Under the pieces are notes generated by a model. That model was not told where the DNA came from. It saw only the letters and a list, made by a program, of their open reading frames with translations, and ran no database searches. 64,000 nucleotides of DNA, taken from assembly GCF_000959725.1 (NCBI RefSeq), contig NZ_CP009322.1, positions 992,001 through 1,056,000 of the forward strand, given 5' to 3'. How positions within the stretch are numbered: position 1 is the first letter of the stretch; each line of letters begins with the position of its first letter. The translations under genes and the position numbers were made by a program. This document shows, in pieces, positions 32,421 to 41,355 of the stretch. This DNA is from Burkholderia gladioli. Lineage in GTDB: Bacteria > Pseudomonadota > Gammaproteobacteria > Burkholderiales > Burkholderiaceae.

Positions 32421-35225
32421 TCAGAACCACTCGCGATAGCGCCGCACGTAGATCGTCTTGACGGTCTGTGCCAGCACGATATACCCGAGCATGGTGGCCG
32501 CGAGCCACAGCCAGTAGCTGCCCGGCAGCCGCACGAAGCCCAGCGCGTTCGCGAACGGCGAGAACGGCAGCCAGCAGCCCAGCGCGATCGCGGTGACGGT
32601 CGAGAGCAGCACCGGCAGCGCGGCCGTGCTCTGCAGGAACGGGATCCTGCGGGTGCGCAGCAGGTGCACCACCAGCGTCTGCGAGACCAGGCTCTCGATG
32701 AACCAGCCCGAGTTCATCATCACCTGGCCGGCGGCGCCGCCTTGCGCGTGATATAGCGCGCCCGCGCCGAACACGAACCACATCAGCAGGTAGGTGCTGA
32801 CATCGAACACCGACGAGGTGGGCCCGATCCACAGCATGAAGCGGCCGATGTTGCCGGCTTCCCACTTGCGCGGCTTCTTCAGGAACTCCGGGTCCATGCG
32901 GTCCCAGGGCAGCAGCAGTTGCGAGGTGTCGTAGATCAGGTTCAGCACCAGCAACTGGGTGGCCAGCATCGGCTCCCAGGGCAGGAAGGCGCTCGCGATC
33001 AGCACCGAGAACACGTTGCCGAAGTTCGAGCTGGCCGTCATGTTCAGGTACTTGAGGATATTGCCGAAGGTCTCGCGGCCCTTCACGACGCCGGCCTCCA
33101 GCACCATCAGGCTCTTCTCGAGCAGGATGATGTCGGCGGTTTCCTTGGCGATGTCGGCGCCGCTGTCCACCGAGATGCCCACGTCGGCGTCGCGCAGCGC
33201 GGGCGCGTCGTTGATGCCGTCGCCGAGGAAGCCGACCGTGTGGCCGTTGGCCTGCAGCGTGGTGACGATGCGCGACTTCTGCATCGGCGTGAGCTTGGCG
33301 AACACGGTGGTGCGCTCCACCGCCTCGGCCAGCGCCGCGTCGTCGAGCGCGTCGATCTGCGCACCCAAGAGCGGCACGCCGGTCGTCAGCCCGACCTGGC
33401 GGCAGACCTTCAGCGTGACGGTGGGATGGTCGCCGGTGAGCACCTTCACGGCCACGCCGTTCTCGCGCAGCGCGGCCAGCGCCGGCGCGGCCGAATCCTT
33501 GGGCGGATCGAGGAAGGTCAGGAAGCCGCGCACCACCAGGTCGTGCTCGTCGCTGCCGCGGTACTGCTCGCGCGCCTCGGCCGCGGCGATCGTGCGGGTG
33601 GCGATCAGCAGCACGCGAAAGCCGTCCTCGCTGTAGGCATTGGCCTGCGCGACCAGGCGCTCGCGGGTGGCGGCGTCGAGTGCTTGCGGCAGGCCGTGCT
33701 CGTCCTGGAAGCGCGTCGATACCGCCAGCATCTCGTCGACCGCGCCCTTGCAGATCAGCAGGTGCGCGCCATGCGCGTCGCCCACCACCACCGACAGCCG
33801 GCGCCGCACGAAATCGAAGGGCAGCTCGTCGATCTTGCGATAGCCGAAGGGCTTGGCGCGATCGCCGAGCGCATCGGCGCGCGTCACGATCGCGATGTCG
33901 ATCAGGTTCTTCTGGCCGCTCTGGTGCACGCTGTTGAGCCAGGCCAGGCGCAGCACCTCGTCGTCGCGCTGGCCGCGCAGGTCGAGGTGGTGCTCCAGCA
34001 GGATGTCGTCCTGGGTGAGCGTGCCGGTCTTGTCGGTGCAGAGCACGTCCATCGCGCCGAAGTTCTGCACGGCGTTCAGGCGCTTGACCACCACCTTGCG
34101 GCGCGCCATCGCGATCGCGCCGCGCGCGAGGTTGGTGCTGACGATCATCGGCAGCATTTCGGGCGTGAGGCCCACCGCCACCGCCAGCGCGAAGGTCATC
34201 GCGCCGAGCCAGTCGCCCTTGGTCAGGCCGTTGATCACGAACACCACCGGCACCATCACCAGCATGAAGCGGATCAGCAGCGCGCTGACGCTGGCCACGC
34301 CGCGGTCGAAGCTGGTTTCCACGCGGCGGCGGCCCGTCACGTTCTTCGCCAGCGCGCCGAACACGGTGCGCTCGCCGGTGGCGATCACCAGCGCGGTGGC
34401 GGTGCCGCTCACCACGTTGGTACCCATGAAGCAGACGTTGGCGAGGTCGAGGGGGGAGCCGGCATCCGTGCTGCCTGCCTTGCCCGTATCGACAGCATCG
34501 CCGGCCGCCTCGGCTGCCGCTGCCGGCGCTTGCGCCGACTTGCCGGCCACCGCGCCGAGCGTGTCGTATTTCTCCACTGGCAGCGCCTCGCCGGTCAGCG
34601 CGGCCTGGCTGATGAAGAGGTCGCGCGAGGCGAGCAGGCGCACGTCGGCCGGCACCATGTCGCCGGCCGACAACTGCACGATGTCGCCGGGCACCACCTC
34701 GCGGATCGGGATCTCGCGCAGCATCGGCTCGGTGCTCGCGGCGGGCCGGCGCCGGACCATGGTGGTGGTGCGCACCAGCGCCTTGAGGCGATCGGCGGCG
34801 CGCAGCGAGCGGAATTCCTGCACGAAGCGCAGCACCGCGCTGATGGTGACCATGCTCAGCAGGATCGTCATGCCGACATAGTCGCGATCCTCGGGCGCGG
34901 CGAACCAGACGTCGGTGCAGAAGCTGATCGCGGCCAGCACCAGCAGCACGTAGACGAAGGGATTGTGGAACGCATGCAGCAACTGGCGCAGCCAGTGCGG
35001 CGGGCGATCGTGCGCGATCTCGTTGGCGCCGTGCTGGGCGAGGCGGTCCTCGGCCTGCGAGAAGGTCAGGCCGCGCGTGCCGGTGTGCAGGCGGGCGAGT
35101 ACGTCCTCGAGCGAACGGTTCGCCTCGGCGACGATCGGCGCGGTGGCCGGGGAAGCGGCGCGCTCTCGCGCGCCGGGCTGGACGAAACCGCGCTGGCGGT
35201 TGCGGCGAAGGAATCTGAGTGTCAT
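32421..35225 (-). CDS. mgtA: Mg2+-transporting P-type ATPase (MgtA/MgtB family)
   Basis: A 934-residue P3-type ATPase, the usual length of MgtA (about 900). N-terminal cytoplasmic part ends with the first helix pair (NPFVYVLLVLAAIS). LSAGDMVPADVRLLASRDL and the TGEALPVEK loop form the actuator domain, and CTDKTGTLTQDDI contains the phosphorylated Asp. GDGINDAPALRDADVGISVDSG is the hinge motif; the C-terminal helices follow. MgtA imports Mg2+ and its transcription is induced by low Mg2+ in enterobacteria. An Ala/Asp/Gly-rich insertion between about residues 230 and 260 is unusual. Preceded by a small leader ORF and a long leader region. Confidence 0.93.
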   Translation of the reverse strand: MTLRFLRRNRQRGFVQPGARERAASPATAPIVAEANRSLEDVLARLHTGTRGLTFSQAEDRLAQHGANEIAHDRPPHWLRQLLHAFHNPFVYVLLVLAAISFCTDVWFAAPEDRDYVGMTILLSMVTISAVLRFVQEFRSLRAADRLKALVRTTTMVRRRPAASTEPMLREIPIREVVPGDIVQLSAGDMVPADVRLLASRDLFISQAALTGEALPVEKYDTLGAVAGKSAQAPAAAAEAAGDAVDTGKAGSTDAGSPLDLANVCFMGTNVVSGTATALVIATGERTVFGALAKNVTGRRRVETSFDRGVASVSALLIRFMLVMVPVVFVINGLTKGDWLGAMTFALAVAVGLTPEMLPMIVSTNLARGAIAMARRKVVVKRLNAVQNFGAMDVLCTDKTGTLTQDDILLEHHLDLRGQRDDEVLRLAWLNSVHQSGQKNLIDIAIVTRADALGDRAKPFGYRKIDELPFDFVRRRLSVVVGDAHGAHLLICKGAVDEMLAVSTRFQDEHGLPQALDAATRERLVAQANAYSEDGFRVLLIATRTIAAAEAREQYRGSDEHDLVVRGFLTFLDPPKDSAAPALAALRENGVAVKVLTGDHPTVTLKVCRQVGLTTGVPLLGAQIDALDDAALAEAVERTTVFAKLTPMQKSRIVTTLQANGHTVGFLGDGINDAPALRDADVGISVDSGADIAKETADIILLEKSLMVLEAGVVKGRETFGNILKYLNMTASSNFGNVFSVLIASAFLPWEPMLATQLLVLNLIYDTSQLLLPWDRMDPEFLKKPRKWEAGNIGRFMLWIGPTSSVFDVSTYLLMWFVFGAGALYHAQGGAAGQVMMNSGWFIESLVSQTLVVHLLRTRRIPFLQSTAALPVLLSTVTAIALGCWLPFSPFANALGFVRLPGSYWLWLAATMLGYIVLAQTVKTIYVRRYREWF

Positions 35226-35279
35226 CTAACGCTCCTGATGCCGCGCATGACGGCGCGCGGCGAGCGTCGGGCGCGGCGA

Positions 35280-35444
35280 TCAGCGCGCGCAGGCTCCCCG
35301 CCGCGTCGCGTCCTGCGCGTTCGGCTGCTTGGATCGGAATTCGGGGCGGCCCGCCGGCGCGACGGCCGGCGCCATCGCGAGGAGGCTCGGCATCGACGCG
35401 CCGGCGGGCCGTAATGGACCACCGGGGCTACTGTCGCTATCCAT
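35280..35444 (-). CDS. Candidate leader peptide of the mgtA gene (54 aa)
   Basis: ATG at 35444 (MDSDSSPGGPLRPAGASMPS) has a textbook GACAGGAG eight bases upstream; the frame ends at 35280, 54 bases before the mgtA start. The product is Pro- and Ala-rich and starts with acidic residues and early prolines, which recalls the MgtL leader of enterobacterial mgtA (short, beginning Met-Glu-Pro-Asp). In those bacteria ribosome stalling at the prolines controls mgtA elongation. Length is greater than MgtL and homology is not proven. Alternatively it is a small conserved protein or a chance ORF. Confidence 0.45.
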   Translation of the reverse strand: MDSDSSPGGPLRPAGASMPSLLAMAPAVAPAGRPEFRSKQPNAQDATRRGACAR

Positions 35445-35837
35445 CTGGACTCCTGTCGATTGGGGCAGGGCGCGTGCCCTGCCATGGGCGGGATCGAGGT
35501 TCATGCCGCCGAAGGGCGGCTTGCCATGTGCGTGTCGGCGGGCTGCGGCGCGAGCCGCTGACCGGCGCCCCGCGACGCGCGCCAGCGGCATGCCATGGCG
35601 GTGGCGAGGACGAGCGACTGCGTGCCGGGCCGAAGGCTCGGCGGCATCATGCGCGATCTGGAAAAAGCGGGGAAATCAGGCCGGCTTGGCCCGAAGAACG
35701 CCGCATCCCGAGGCCCGGGATACGGCGGGAGACGAACTCCGTGGGTATGCCTCAGGCGATGGGGAAGCCGGTCGAGGACCGACTATGACTACTCGCATCA
35801 GGGTTCACGGAAACGCTCCGGTCGTGAGGACGGGGCG

Positions 35838-35867
35838 ATGGTAATCGGCCCGCTTACGCAGCGTCAA
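35838..35867 (-). promoter_or_regulatory. Possible sigma-70 promoter of the mgtA leader
   Basis: Reading the minus strand, TTGACG (35867-35862) is followed after 18 bases by TACCAT (35843-35838). A transcript from here would have a leader of about 600 bases before mgtA that includes the small leader ORF. The region 35445-35961 holds no gene. The promoter fits consensus only moderately. Confidence 0.3.
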
Positions 35868-35961
35868 GCCTTGGCAGGCAATTTGTCGTGAATCGGGGAG
35901 GGCCGGCGGTCGATCGCGGAACGCGACGAGGCAATGCAAGCGGGAGGCGAGTCTCGCCCGA

Positions 35962-36630
35962 TCAACGCGGCGGGGCGGCGCGGCTGCCCCAGCCCGCGTG
36001 GGCGGCGCGCATCTGGTAACCACGCCGGGCGAAGCCGTAGCCGGTGCGCAGGATCATCACGCCGATCAGGGTGGCGGCCAGCTCGTCCAGGCGCGGCAGG
36101 CCGGCCCGCGCGCCGGCCAGGGCCAGCGTGGCCAGCAGCAGGGTCAGCGCGTCGGCGCGCAGATGGCAGGCGCTGGCCTCGATCAGCGCGGCGCCGCCGA
36201 TCGCCCGGGCGCGCTTGAGCATCCATTGCGAGAGTCCGCCCTTGCCGGCGAGCGCGACGGCCAGCACCGCGAAGGACAGCGCGTCAGGCGAGACGTCGGC
36301 GGGGGCGTCGAGGCTGGTGGCGGCGTGCCAGATCATCTGGGCGCCGGTGGCGAGCAGCAGCGCGCCCAGGCCGAACAGCGCGACCGGCTCGTAGGTCGGC
36401 CGCTGCTCGGGCGGCAGCTTCGCGTCGAGACGGCAGGCCAGCAGCAGCAGCGCGTCGGCCAGCAGGTCGATCGCCGCGTGGATCGTGTCGGCCAGGATTC
36501 CCGACGAGTGCGCGGCGTAGGCGGCGCCGGCCTGCGCGATCATCAGCACCAGGTTGACGACGAGGCTCGTCGTCAACACGCGGCTGGTGATGGCATGGAC
36601 GGACTGGGACGCGCGCGCTGAACTCGGCAT
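35962..36630 (-). CDS. Short cation diffusion facilitator (CDF) family transporter
   Basis: A 222-residue CDF-like membrane protein. The first helices carry LTTSLVVNLVLMIAQAGAAYAAHSSGILADTIHAAIDLLADALLLL, with the family-type SxILxDxxHxxxD spacing (A-H and D residues in transmembrane helix 2), and the later ASACHLRADALTLLLATLAL corresponds to the helix-5 HxxxD motif. The usual C-terminal cytoplasmic dimer domain (about 80-90 residues) is missing; the protein ends shortly after the sixth helix in an Arg-rich tail. Short CDF members exist, so this may be functional. It probably exports a divalent metal. Convergent or adjacent to mgtA on the same strand, separated by a long gap. Confidence 0.78.
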   Translation of the reverse strand: MPSSARASQSVHAITSRVLTTSLVVNLVLMIAQAGAAYAAHSSGILADTIHAAIDLLADALLLLACRLDAKLPPEQRPTYEPVALFGLGALLLATGAQMIWHAATSLDAPADVSPDALSFAVLAVALAGKGGLSQWMLKRARAIGGAALIEASACHLRADALTLLLATLALAGARAGLPRLDELAATLIGVMILRTGYGFARRGYQMRAAHAGWGSRAAPPR

Positions 36631-36840
36631 AAAGGCGTGGGGTTGGGTGTTCTTGCTGGTCTAGGTCGGACTCTATCGGCGCCAGATGGCAGACCGATGA
36701 CATCGGGGGATTACGAGGGAGCGGGCGGTGCGGTGGGGCGACGAGGGATGCGGGGATGCGGGAATTCACCGAGGCCGCGAGGTGGTCGGTGTCACAGGCG
36801 TGTCATGAAGCGGCTCGAAGCGCTGCAGGGCGAGAGCCGG

Positions 36841-36880
36841 AAAAAGCAACGCCCGCGCAACGCAGGAGCGTGACGCGGGC
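36841..36880 (-). terminator. Intrinsic terminator of the protease gene
   Basis: On the minus strand GCCCGCG (36880-36874) pairs with CGCGGGC (36857-36851) and is followed by GTTGC and TTTTT at 36845-36841. It lies about 80 bases after the stop of the subtilase gene. Confidence 0.75.
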
Positions 36881-36957
36881 ATCGCGGGATCGGCATCGAA
36901 CCGCGATGCCGTGACAGGGATCGTTGCCGCCTGGTCGACTCAGCTGGTGCGCTTGCC

Positions 36958-38733
36958 TCAGTTGGTTGCGGACGCAACCGCCGCGCCGGCATCCATCAGG
37001 CCCGCGCCCGGCGCCATCGCCGTGCACGAGGAGGCGGTGGTGGCCGCGATCTGCGACGGGCGTGCGGTGGCCGCGAGCTTCTGCGAGATCTGCGCGGGCG
37101 TCAGGTTCGGGTTGCGCGTGAGCATCAGCGAGACCACGCCGGCCACCTGCGGCGCGGCCAGGCTGGTGCCGCTGTTGAGCTGGTAGGTATCGCTGCCCGG
37201 CGAGGTGGTGCCGGTGTTGCTGGTCGACAGGATGTTCGAGCCCGGCGCGCTCAGCGTGATCTCGCTGCTGAAGTTGCTGTACCAGGCGCGCTTGCCGGTG
37301 TTGTCGGTGGCGCCGACGGCCACCACGCCCGTGCAGTTGGCGGGGCGGTCCTGCGCGTTGGCCAGGCCGTCGTTGCCGGCCGCCACCACCACCGTCACAC
37401 CGCGCGCGATCACGTCGTTGATTGCCGACTGGAAGGTGCTGCCGCAGGGGCCGTTGCCGCCCAGGCTCAGGTTGATGACCTTGGCCGGCGTGGCATTGTC
37501 GGGCACGCCCGGCACCGAGATGCCGGCGGCCCAGCGCATCGCGTCGGCGATGTCGCTGGTGGTGCCGCCGCACTTGCCGAGCGCGCGCACCGGCTGGATC
37601 TTGCCGAACCAGTTGGCGCCGGCGATGCCGGTGCCGTTGTTGGCGGTCGCGCCGATCAGGCCGGCCACCTGCGTGCCGTGCCAGCTGCTGTTGCTGGGCG
37701 CGCTCGCGCAGTTGTAGAACGGGCTGCTGGTGTCGCTCAGCTCGGACTGGGTGACCCAGTCGCCCGGGTCGGTGGCATCGGCGCTGCGGCCGTGGCCGTT
37801 GTTGCCGGTGTTGACGTCGCTGATGAAGTCGTAGCCCGCCACCAGGTTGCCGGCGATGTCGGCATGCGGGCGGTAGCCGGTATCGATCACCGCCGTGACG
37901 AGGTTCGAGGCGCCGGTGGTGAGGGCCCAGGCGGCCGGCATGTTCACGCCGATCGCCGTATTGAAGTCGTTCCACTGCTGCGAGTACATCGGATCGGACG
38001 GCGTGACGGGCGCCAGGTCGCTGGCGAACAGGCGTCGATCCGGTTCCGCGTAGGCCACGTCGCTGTCGGCCGCGAAGCTCTGCGCCAGCGTGGCCGCGTC
38101 CGTGGCCGCCACGCGCTTGCCCAGCGAGACCACCGCCGAGCCATCCGACATGGTGCGTTCGAGTTGCACGTTGTCGAAGCTCGGCAGCGAGCCGTCGTTG
38201 CCCGACGAGGCGGCCATGATGCGGGCCTGCGAGCGCTGGCTGTTCCATTGCGTCAGCACGCGGCCGATCAGGTTGCTGATGCGGGTGCTGTTCGGCACGG
38301 CAGCGGCCATCACGCGGGCGCCGTTGGCGCTGCTGGCGGAGGTGGCCGGCGCGAGCTTGACGATCAGGTGGTCGACCGGCGCGTCGAACGGGCTCAGCGT
38401 GCTCGGTGCGCTGCTGGTGGGGGTGCCCGTCGAGTTGCCGGAGGAGGTGCTGGTCGAGGTGTTGGTCGCGGCGGCATTGCCTTGCGAGGCCGCCAGCGTC
38501 GTGGTGCACATCTGCGAGGTGCTGCCGGAAGCGCCGGTGCCCGAGCTGGACGAGCTGGTGGTGCCGCTGCTGGTGCTGGCCGCGGCCCCCGCCGCCGGGC
38601 TGGGCGAATCACCGCCGCCGCCACCGCCGCAGCCGGCAATCACGGACGCGATCAACGTCATCGACACGACGGAGGCCAGGGTACGGATCTGGCCCGGGCG
38701 AAGCTGGGCAGGGTGGAAACGCTCGATCTTCAT
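36958..38733 (-). CDS. S8 (subtilisin-like) serine protease, probable lipoprotein
   Basis: A 591-residue subtilase from ATG 38733 (MKIERFHPAQLRPGQ). A hydrophobic N-terminal segment ends in SVIAGCGGGG, a lipobox with Cys as acceptor. A Ser/Thr/Ala-rich linker (about residues 40-90) and a propeptide-like region (VDHLIVKLAPATS...) follow. The catalytic triad is visible: Asp in VIDTGYRPHADIAG, His in WHGTQVAGLIGATANN and Ser in GTSLAAPQVAGVVSLML. It resembles the secreted MprA-type serine proteases of Burkholderia. It may be anchored to the outer membrane or released after autoprocessing; the terminator at 36841 shows it is monocistronic. Confidence 0.9.
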   Translation of the reverse strand: MKIERFHPAQLRPGQIRTLASVVSMTLIASVIAGCGGGGGGDSPSPAAGAAASTSSGTTSSSSSGTGASGSTSQMCTTTLAASQGNAAATNTSTSTSSGNSTGTPTSSAPSTLSPFDAPVDHLIVKLAPATSASSANGARVMAAAVPNSTRISNLIGRVLTQWNSQRSQARIMAASSGNDGSLPSFDNVQLERTMSDGSAVVSLGKRVAATDAATLAQSFAADSDVAYAEPDRRLFASDLAPVTPSDPMYSQQWNDFNTAIGVNMPAAWALTTGASNLVTAVIDTGYRPHADIAGNLVAGYDFISDVNTGNNGHGRSADATDPGDWVTQSELSDTSSPFYNCASAPSNSSWHGTQVAGLIGATANNGTGIAGANWFGKIQPVRALGKCGGTTSDIADAMRWAAGISVPGVPDNATPAKVINLSLGGNGPCGSTFQSAINDVIARGVTVVVAAGNDGLANAQDRPANCTGVVAVGATDNTGKRAWYSNFSSEITLSAPGSNILSTSNTGTTSPGSDTYQLNSGTSLAAPQVAGVVSLMLTRNPNLTPAQISQKLAATARPSQIAATTASSCTAMAPGAGLMDAGAAVASATN

Positions 38734-39325
38734 GGAATCACTCGTTCTTTTATCTCGCAACCGCAATCCCGCGGTCAGGGCGGCCGGTTTCCGACGAGAC
38801 GGCACGACACCCCGGTCGCGCCTGCCGCCATCGCCTTGATGGAAACCAGTCCGTATCTCCTCGCGCCGCGCTGACGCCAGCGACGCGAGCTACTGATCCG
38901 GGTAACGGCGGCGTTTAACATTTCTTAATGGTTGAAGCTCGAATCTTGTCCGGCGAAACGGCGCGCTATTCCGGGGCCGGAACGCAATCCGGGAAATGCA
39001 TGAAAGGATTGATTTCGATCCTTTGAAAAGGACCGCAAAGACCCCGCTACTCAAGGGATTCGAGGCCGCGACAAAAGATCGGGAAAACCGGAAAAGATTT
39101 ATGAAAGTCGCTGGGGATTGGCGGGCAGCTTGTCAATCGTCAGAACAATGGGCGGGTGCAAAGTCGGCAATCGGGACGGCGGGAAGCGGGCGGGGACGGG
39201 CCGCGCCGGGGCCCGGTTCGCGGCGTATTCGCGCGACCGATGCGATCATGGCGGGGGCGCGGCGATGCCGGGCAGGGCGCCGCGATGCTTCCGATCGAAC
39301 CACGCACGACGAGGAACCTTCACCG
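38734..39325. other. Gene-free region upstream of protease and aldolase genes
   Basis: About 590 bases between the divergent protease and aldolase genes. I see no supported ORF. It contains AT-rich stretches (for example 38912-38932 and 39081-39110) and one imperfect hairpin at about 39003-39024 (AAAGGAT arms). Both promoters should lie here; I cannot place them with confidence. Confidence 0.5.
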
Positions 39326-40123
39326 ATGAACGCCAGTTCCCCTTATGGATTGAACCGCTTCAAGGCCGCGCTCGCGGCGCGACGCCGGCAGGTCGGCTTC
39401 TGGGTATCGATGGCCGAGCCCTACCTGGCCGAGATCACCGCCACGGCCGGTTTCGACTGGCTGCTGATCGATGGCGAGCACGCGCCGAACGACGTGCGCA
39501 GCATCGTGGCGCAACTGCAGGCCGTGGCGCCGTATCGGGCCGAGGCGGTGGTGCGGCCGGTGGAGGGCAGTACCGCGCTGATCAAGCAGTTGCTGGATGC
39601 CGGCGCGCGCACGCTGCTGGTACCGATGGTCGAGACCGCCGAGCAGGCACGCGAACTGGTGGCCGCGGTGCGCTACCCGCCGCGCGGCGTGCGCGGGGTG
39701 GGCAGCGCGGTGGCGCGCGCCTCGCGCTGGAACCAGCGCGCCGACTATCTCGACCTGGCCGACGAGGAAGTCTGCCTGCTGGTGCAGGCCGAAAGCGCGA
39801 CTGCGCTGCGCAACCTCGACGAGATCTGCGCGGTGGACGGCGTGGATGGCGTGTTCATCGGCCCGGCCGACCTGGCCGCCTCGATGGGCCACCGCGGCAA
39901 CGCGCGGCACGCCGACGTGCAGTTCGCGATCGACGATGCGATCGCGCGCATCATCCGCGCCGGCAAGGCGGCCGGCACGCTGACCGACGACGCGGCGCTG
40001 GCGCGCCACTATCTCTCGCTGGGCTGTCTGTTCGTGGCGGTTGGCGTTGATGTGCTGCTTTACGCGAACGCGGTGCGCGCGGTGGCGAACGCCTTCGAGG
40101 TGGGGCCCGGCGCCGAGCATTGA
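39326..40123 (+). CDS. HpcH/HpaI-family aldolase
   Basis: A 265-residue class II aldolase from ATG 39326 ([16 protein letters not shown]); the longer upstream in-frame region is not family-like. Family parts: [34 protein letters not shown] with the metal-binding Glu/Asp region and catalytic His, [45 protein letters not shown], and [18 protein letters not shown]. It splits 4-hydroxy-2-oxo acids to pyruvate plus an aldehyde (HpaI type) or acts on related 2-keto-3-deoxy acids. The following porin, transporter and decarboxylase genes suggest a part in aromatic-acid breakdown. Confidence 0.9.
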   Translation: MNASSPYGLNRFKAALAARRRQVGFWVSMAEPYLAEITATAGFDWLLIDGEHAPNDVRSIVAQLQAVAPYRAEAVVRPVEGSTALIKQLLDAGARTLLVPMVETAEQARELVAAVRYPPRGVRGVGSAVARASRWNQRADYLDLADEEVCLLVQAESATALRNLDEICAVDGVDGVFIGPADLAASMGHRGNARHADVQFAIDDAIARIIRAGKAAGTLTDDAALARHYLSLGCLFVAVGVDVLLYANAVRAVANAFEVGPGAEH

Positions 40124-40132
40124 GGTGGGGGC

Positions 40133-40170
40133 GGCGGCGTGCCGGGCGGCTTCCGGCCCGGCACGCCGCC
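40133..40170. terminator. Strong GC-rich hairpin between convergent genes
   Basis: Perfect 14-base arms (40133-40146 and 40157-40170) separated by ten bases, lying between the stop of the aldolase and the stop of the porin. It can fold on either strand and so may end both transcripts; no T-run is present. Confidence 0.65.
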
Positions 40171-40178
40171 CGCCCGCT

Positions 40179-41300
40179 TCAGAACAGGTGATGGATGCCG
40201 GTGACGAAGGCCAACTGGCGCGGCGTGCCCGAGGCGCCGACCGAGAAGATCGATGCGCGCGCATCGGTCGTGCCGGTGGCCTGCTGCGCGACCGCCTGCA
40301 GATAGACCTGGGTCGACTTCGACAGCGAGTAGACGTCGCCCAGCGTGGCCGTCAGGTAGCGCCGGCCGATGAAGCCGGTGGCCGCGATGCCGCCGACGAT
40401 CGCATTGGCCGGCGTGCTGAGCCAGGTCGCGCCGGTTTCCCAGGTGCGGTAGCTGTCGGCGAACGAACCCGAGACGATCCGCACGTAGGTGAACACCGCG
40501 TGCAGCCGCAGGCGGCCGAAATCGTAGCGCGCGCCCACGCCGGTGTTCTCGATCTTGTCGGCCACGTAGGACAGGGCCGGCTTGCCCTGGAAGCTGCTCA
40601 GGCCGAGCCCGGCGGTGGTATCGCCGAGCATGGGGCCGAGCGCGCGATTGTGCTCGTTCACGTAGGCCGCCGCGATTGCCAGGGGCCCGTTGGTATAGCT
40701 GGCGGCGCCGCCGGCGATGCGCCCGTTGGAGAAATCGCCCGCCACGCCGCCGAGCCCGTAGAGCAGGCCGAAGGACAGCCCGTTCCAGACCGCCGAGCGG
40801 TACTTGATCAGGTTCGCTTCCTGCGCCGAGGTGGTTTCCACCAGCCCGTCCAGGTTGCCCGGATGCGCGGCCAGCAGGTTGTTGCCCTGGAAGTTGTTGC
40901 CGAGCGGCGCGACCCAGTCGTAGTTGAACGAGCTCTGCTCGCCGAGCGTGAGCGTGCCGTAGCGGGTGGACGAGAGGCCGACATAGGCCTGGCGGCTGAA
41001 CAGCGTGTTGGCGCGCGCCAGGGCGCCGTTGTTGGTGAAGAAGCCGTTCTCGAGGCGGAATACCGCGCTCCAGCCGCCGCCGAGCGCCTCGGTGCCGGTC
41101 AGGCCGAAGCGATCCGGCTGCGCGACGCCCTGCAGCATGGCGACCTGCGAATGCCCGTCGCGGTTGTTGACGTAGGCGACGCCGGCGTCGAGGCTGCCGT
41201 ACAGCGTCACGCTGCTCTGCGCGAGAGCCGCCGGGCAGGCCGACGATATCAGTAGTGCGAAGGGAATGGCCGCGCGCGGGCGGCCGATGAACGGAACCAT
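40179..41300 (-). CDS. Outer-membrane porin (Gram-negative porin family)
   Basis: A 373-residue porin. Signal peptide about residues 1-28 (ending ALAQ) behind SD AGGAG at 41300. Mature N-terminus SSVTLYGSLDAGVAYVNN, then GGWSAVFRLENGFFTNNG, LFSRQAYVGLSSTRYGTLTLGEQ, and the C-terminal FVTGIHHLF with Phe last. Typical of the Burkholderia porins that import small acids. It lies 55 bases after the transporter gene, and so forms a unit with transporter and decarboxylase. Confidence 0.93.
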   Translation of the reverse strand: MVPFIGRPRAAIPFALLISSACPAALAQSSVTLYGSLDAGVAYVNNRDGHSQVAMLQGVAQPDRFGLTGTEALGGGWSAVFRLENGFFTNNGALARANTLFSRQAYVGLSSTRYGTLTLGEQSSFNYDWVAPLGNNFQGNNLLAAHPGNLDGLVETTSAQEANLIKYRSAVWNGLSFGLLYGLGGVAGDFSNGRIAGGAASYTNGPLAIAAAYVNEHNRALGPMLGDTTAGLGLSSFQGKPALSYVADKIENTGVGARYDFGRLRLHAVFTYVRIVSGSFADSYRTWETGATWLSTPANAIVGGIAATGFIGRRYLTATLGDVYSLSKSTQVYLQAVAQQATGTTDARASIFSVGASGTPRQLAFVTGIHHLF

Positions 41301-41355
41301 CGGGATCTCCTGGATTGTTATGGAAGGCGCGGCGGCGGGCTGCCGCCGCGTGCCG

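Noticed and set aside
32919..35414. Long plus-strand frame opposite mgtA
   Set aside because: Shadow of the P-type ATPase frame; composition typical of antisense GC-rich frames and no SD or domain.
35445..35961. Possible known riboswitch (M-box or yybP-ykoY type) in the mgtA leader
   Set aside because: I could not find the conserved core sequences of either class by eye; only the small ORF is supported.
39003..39024. Hairpin with AAAGGAT arms between protease and aldolase genes
   Set aside because: Short arms, no symmetry beyond seven bases; could be chance in an AT-rich stretch.
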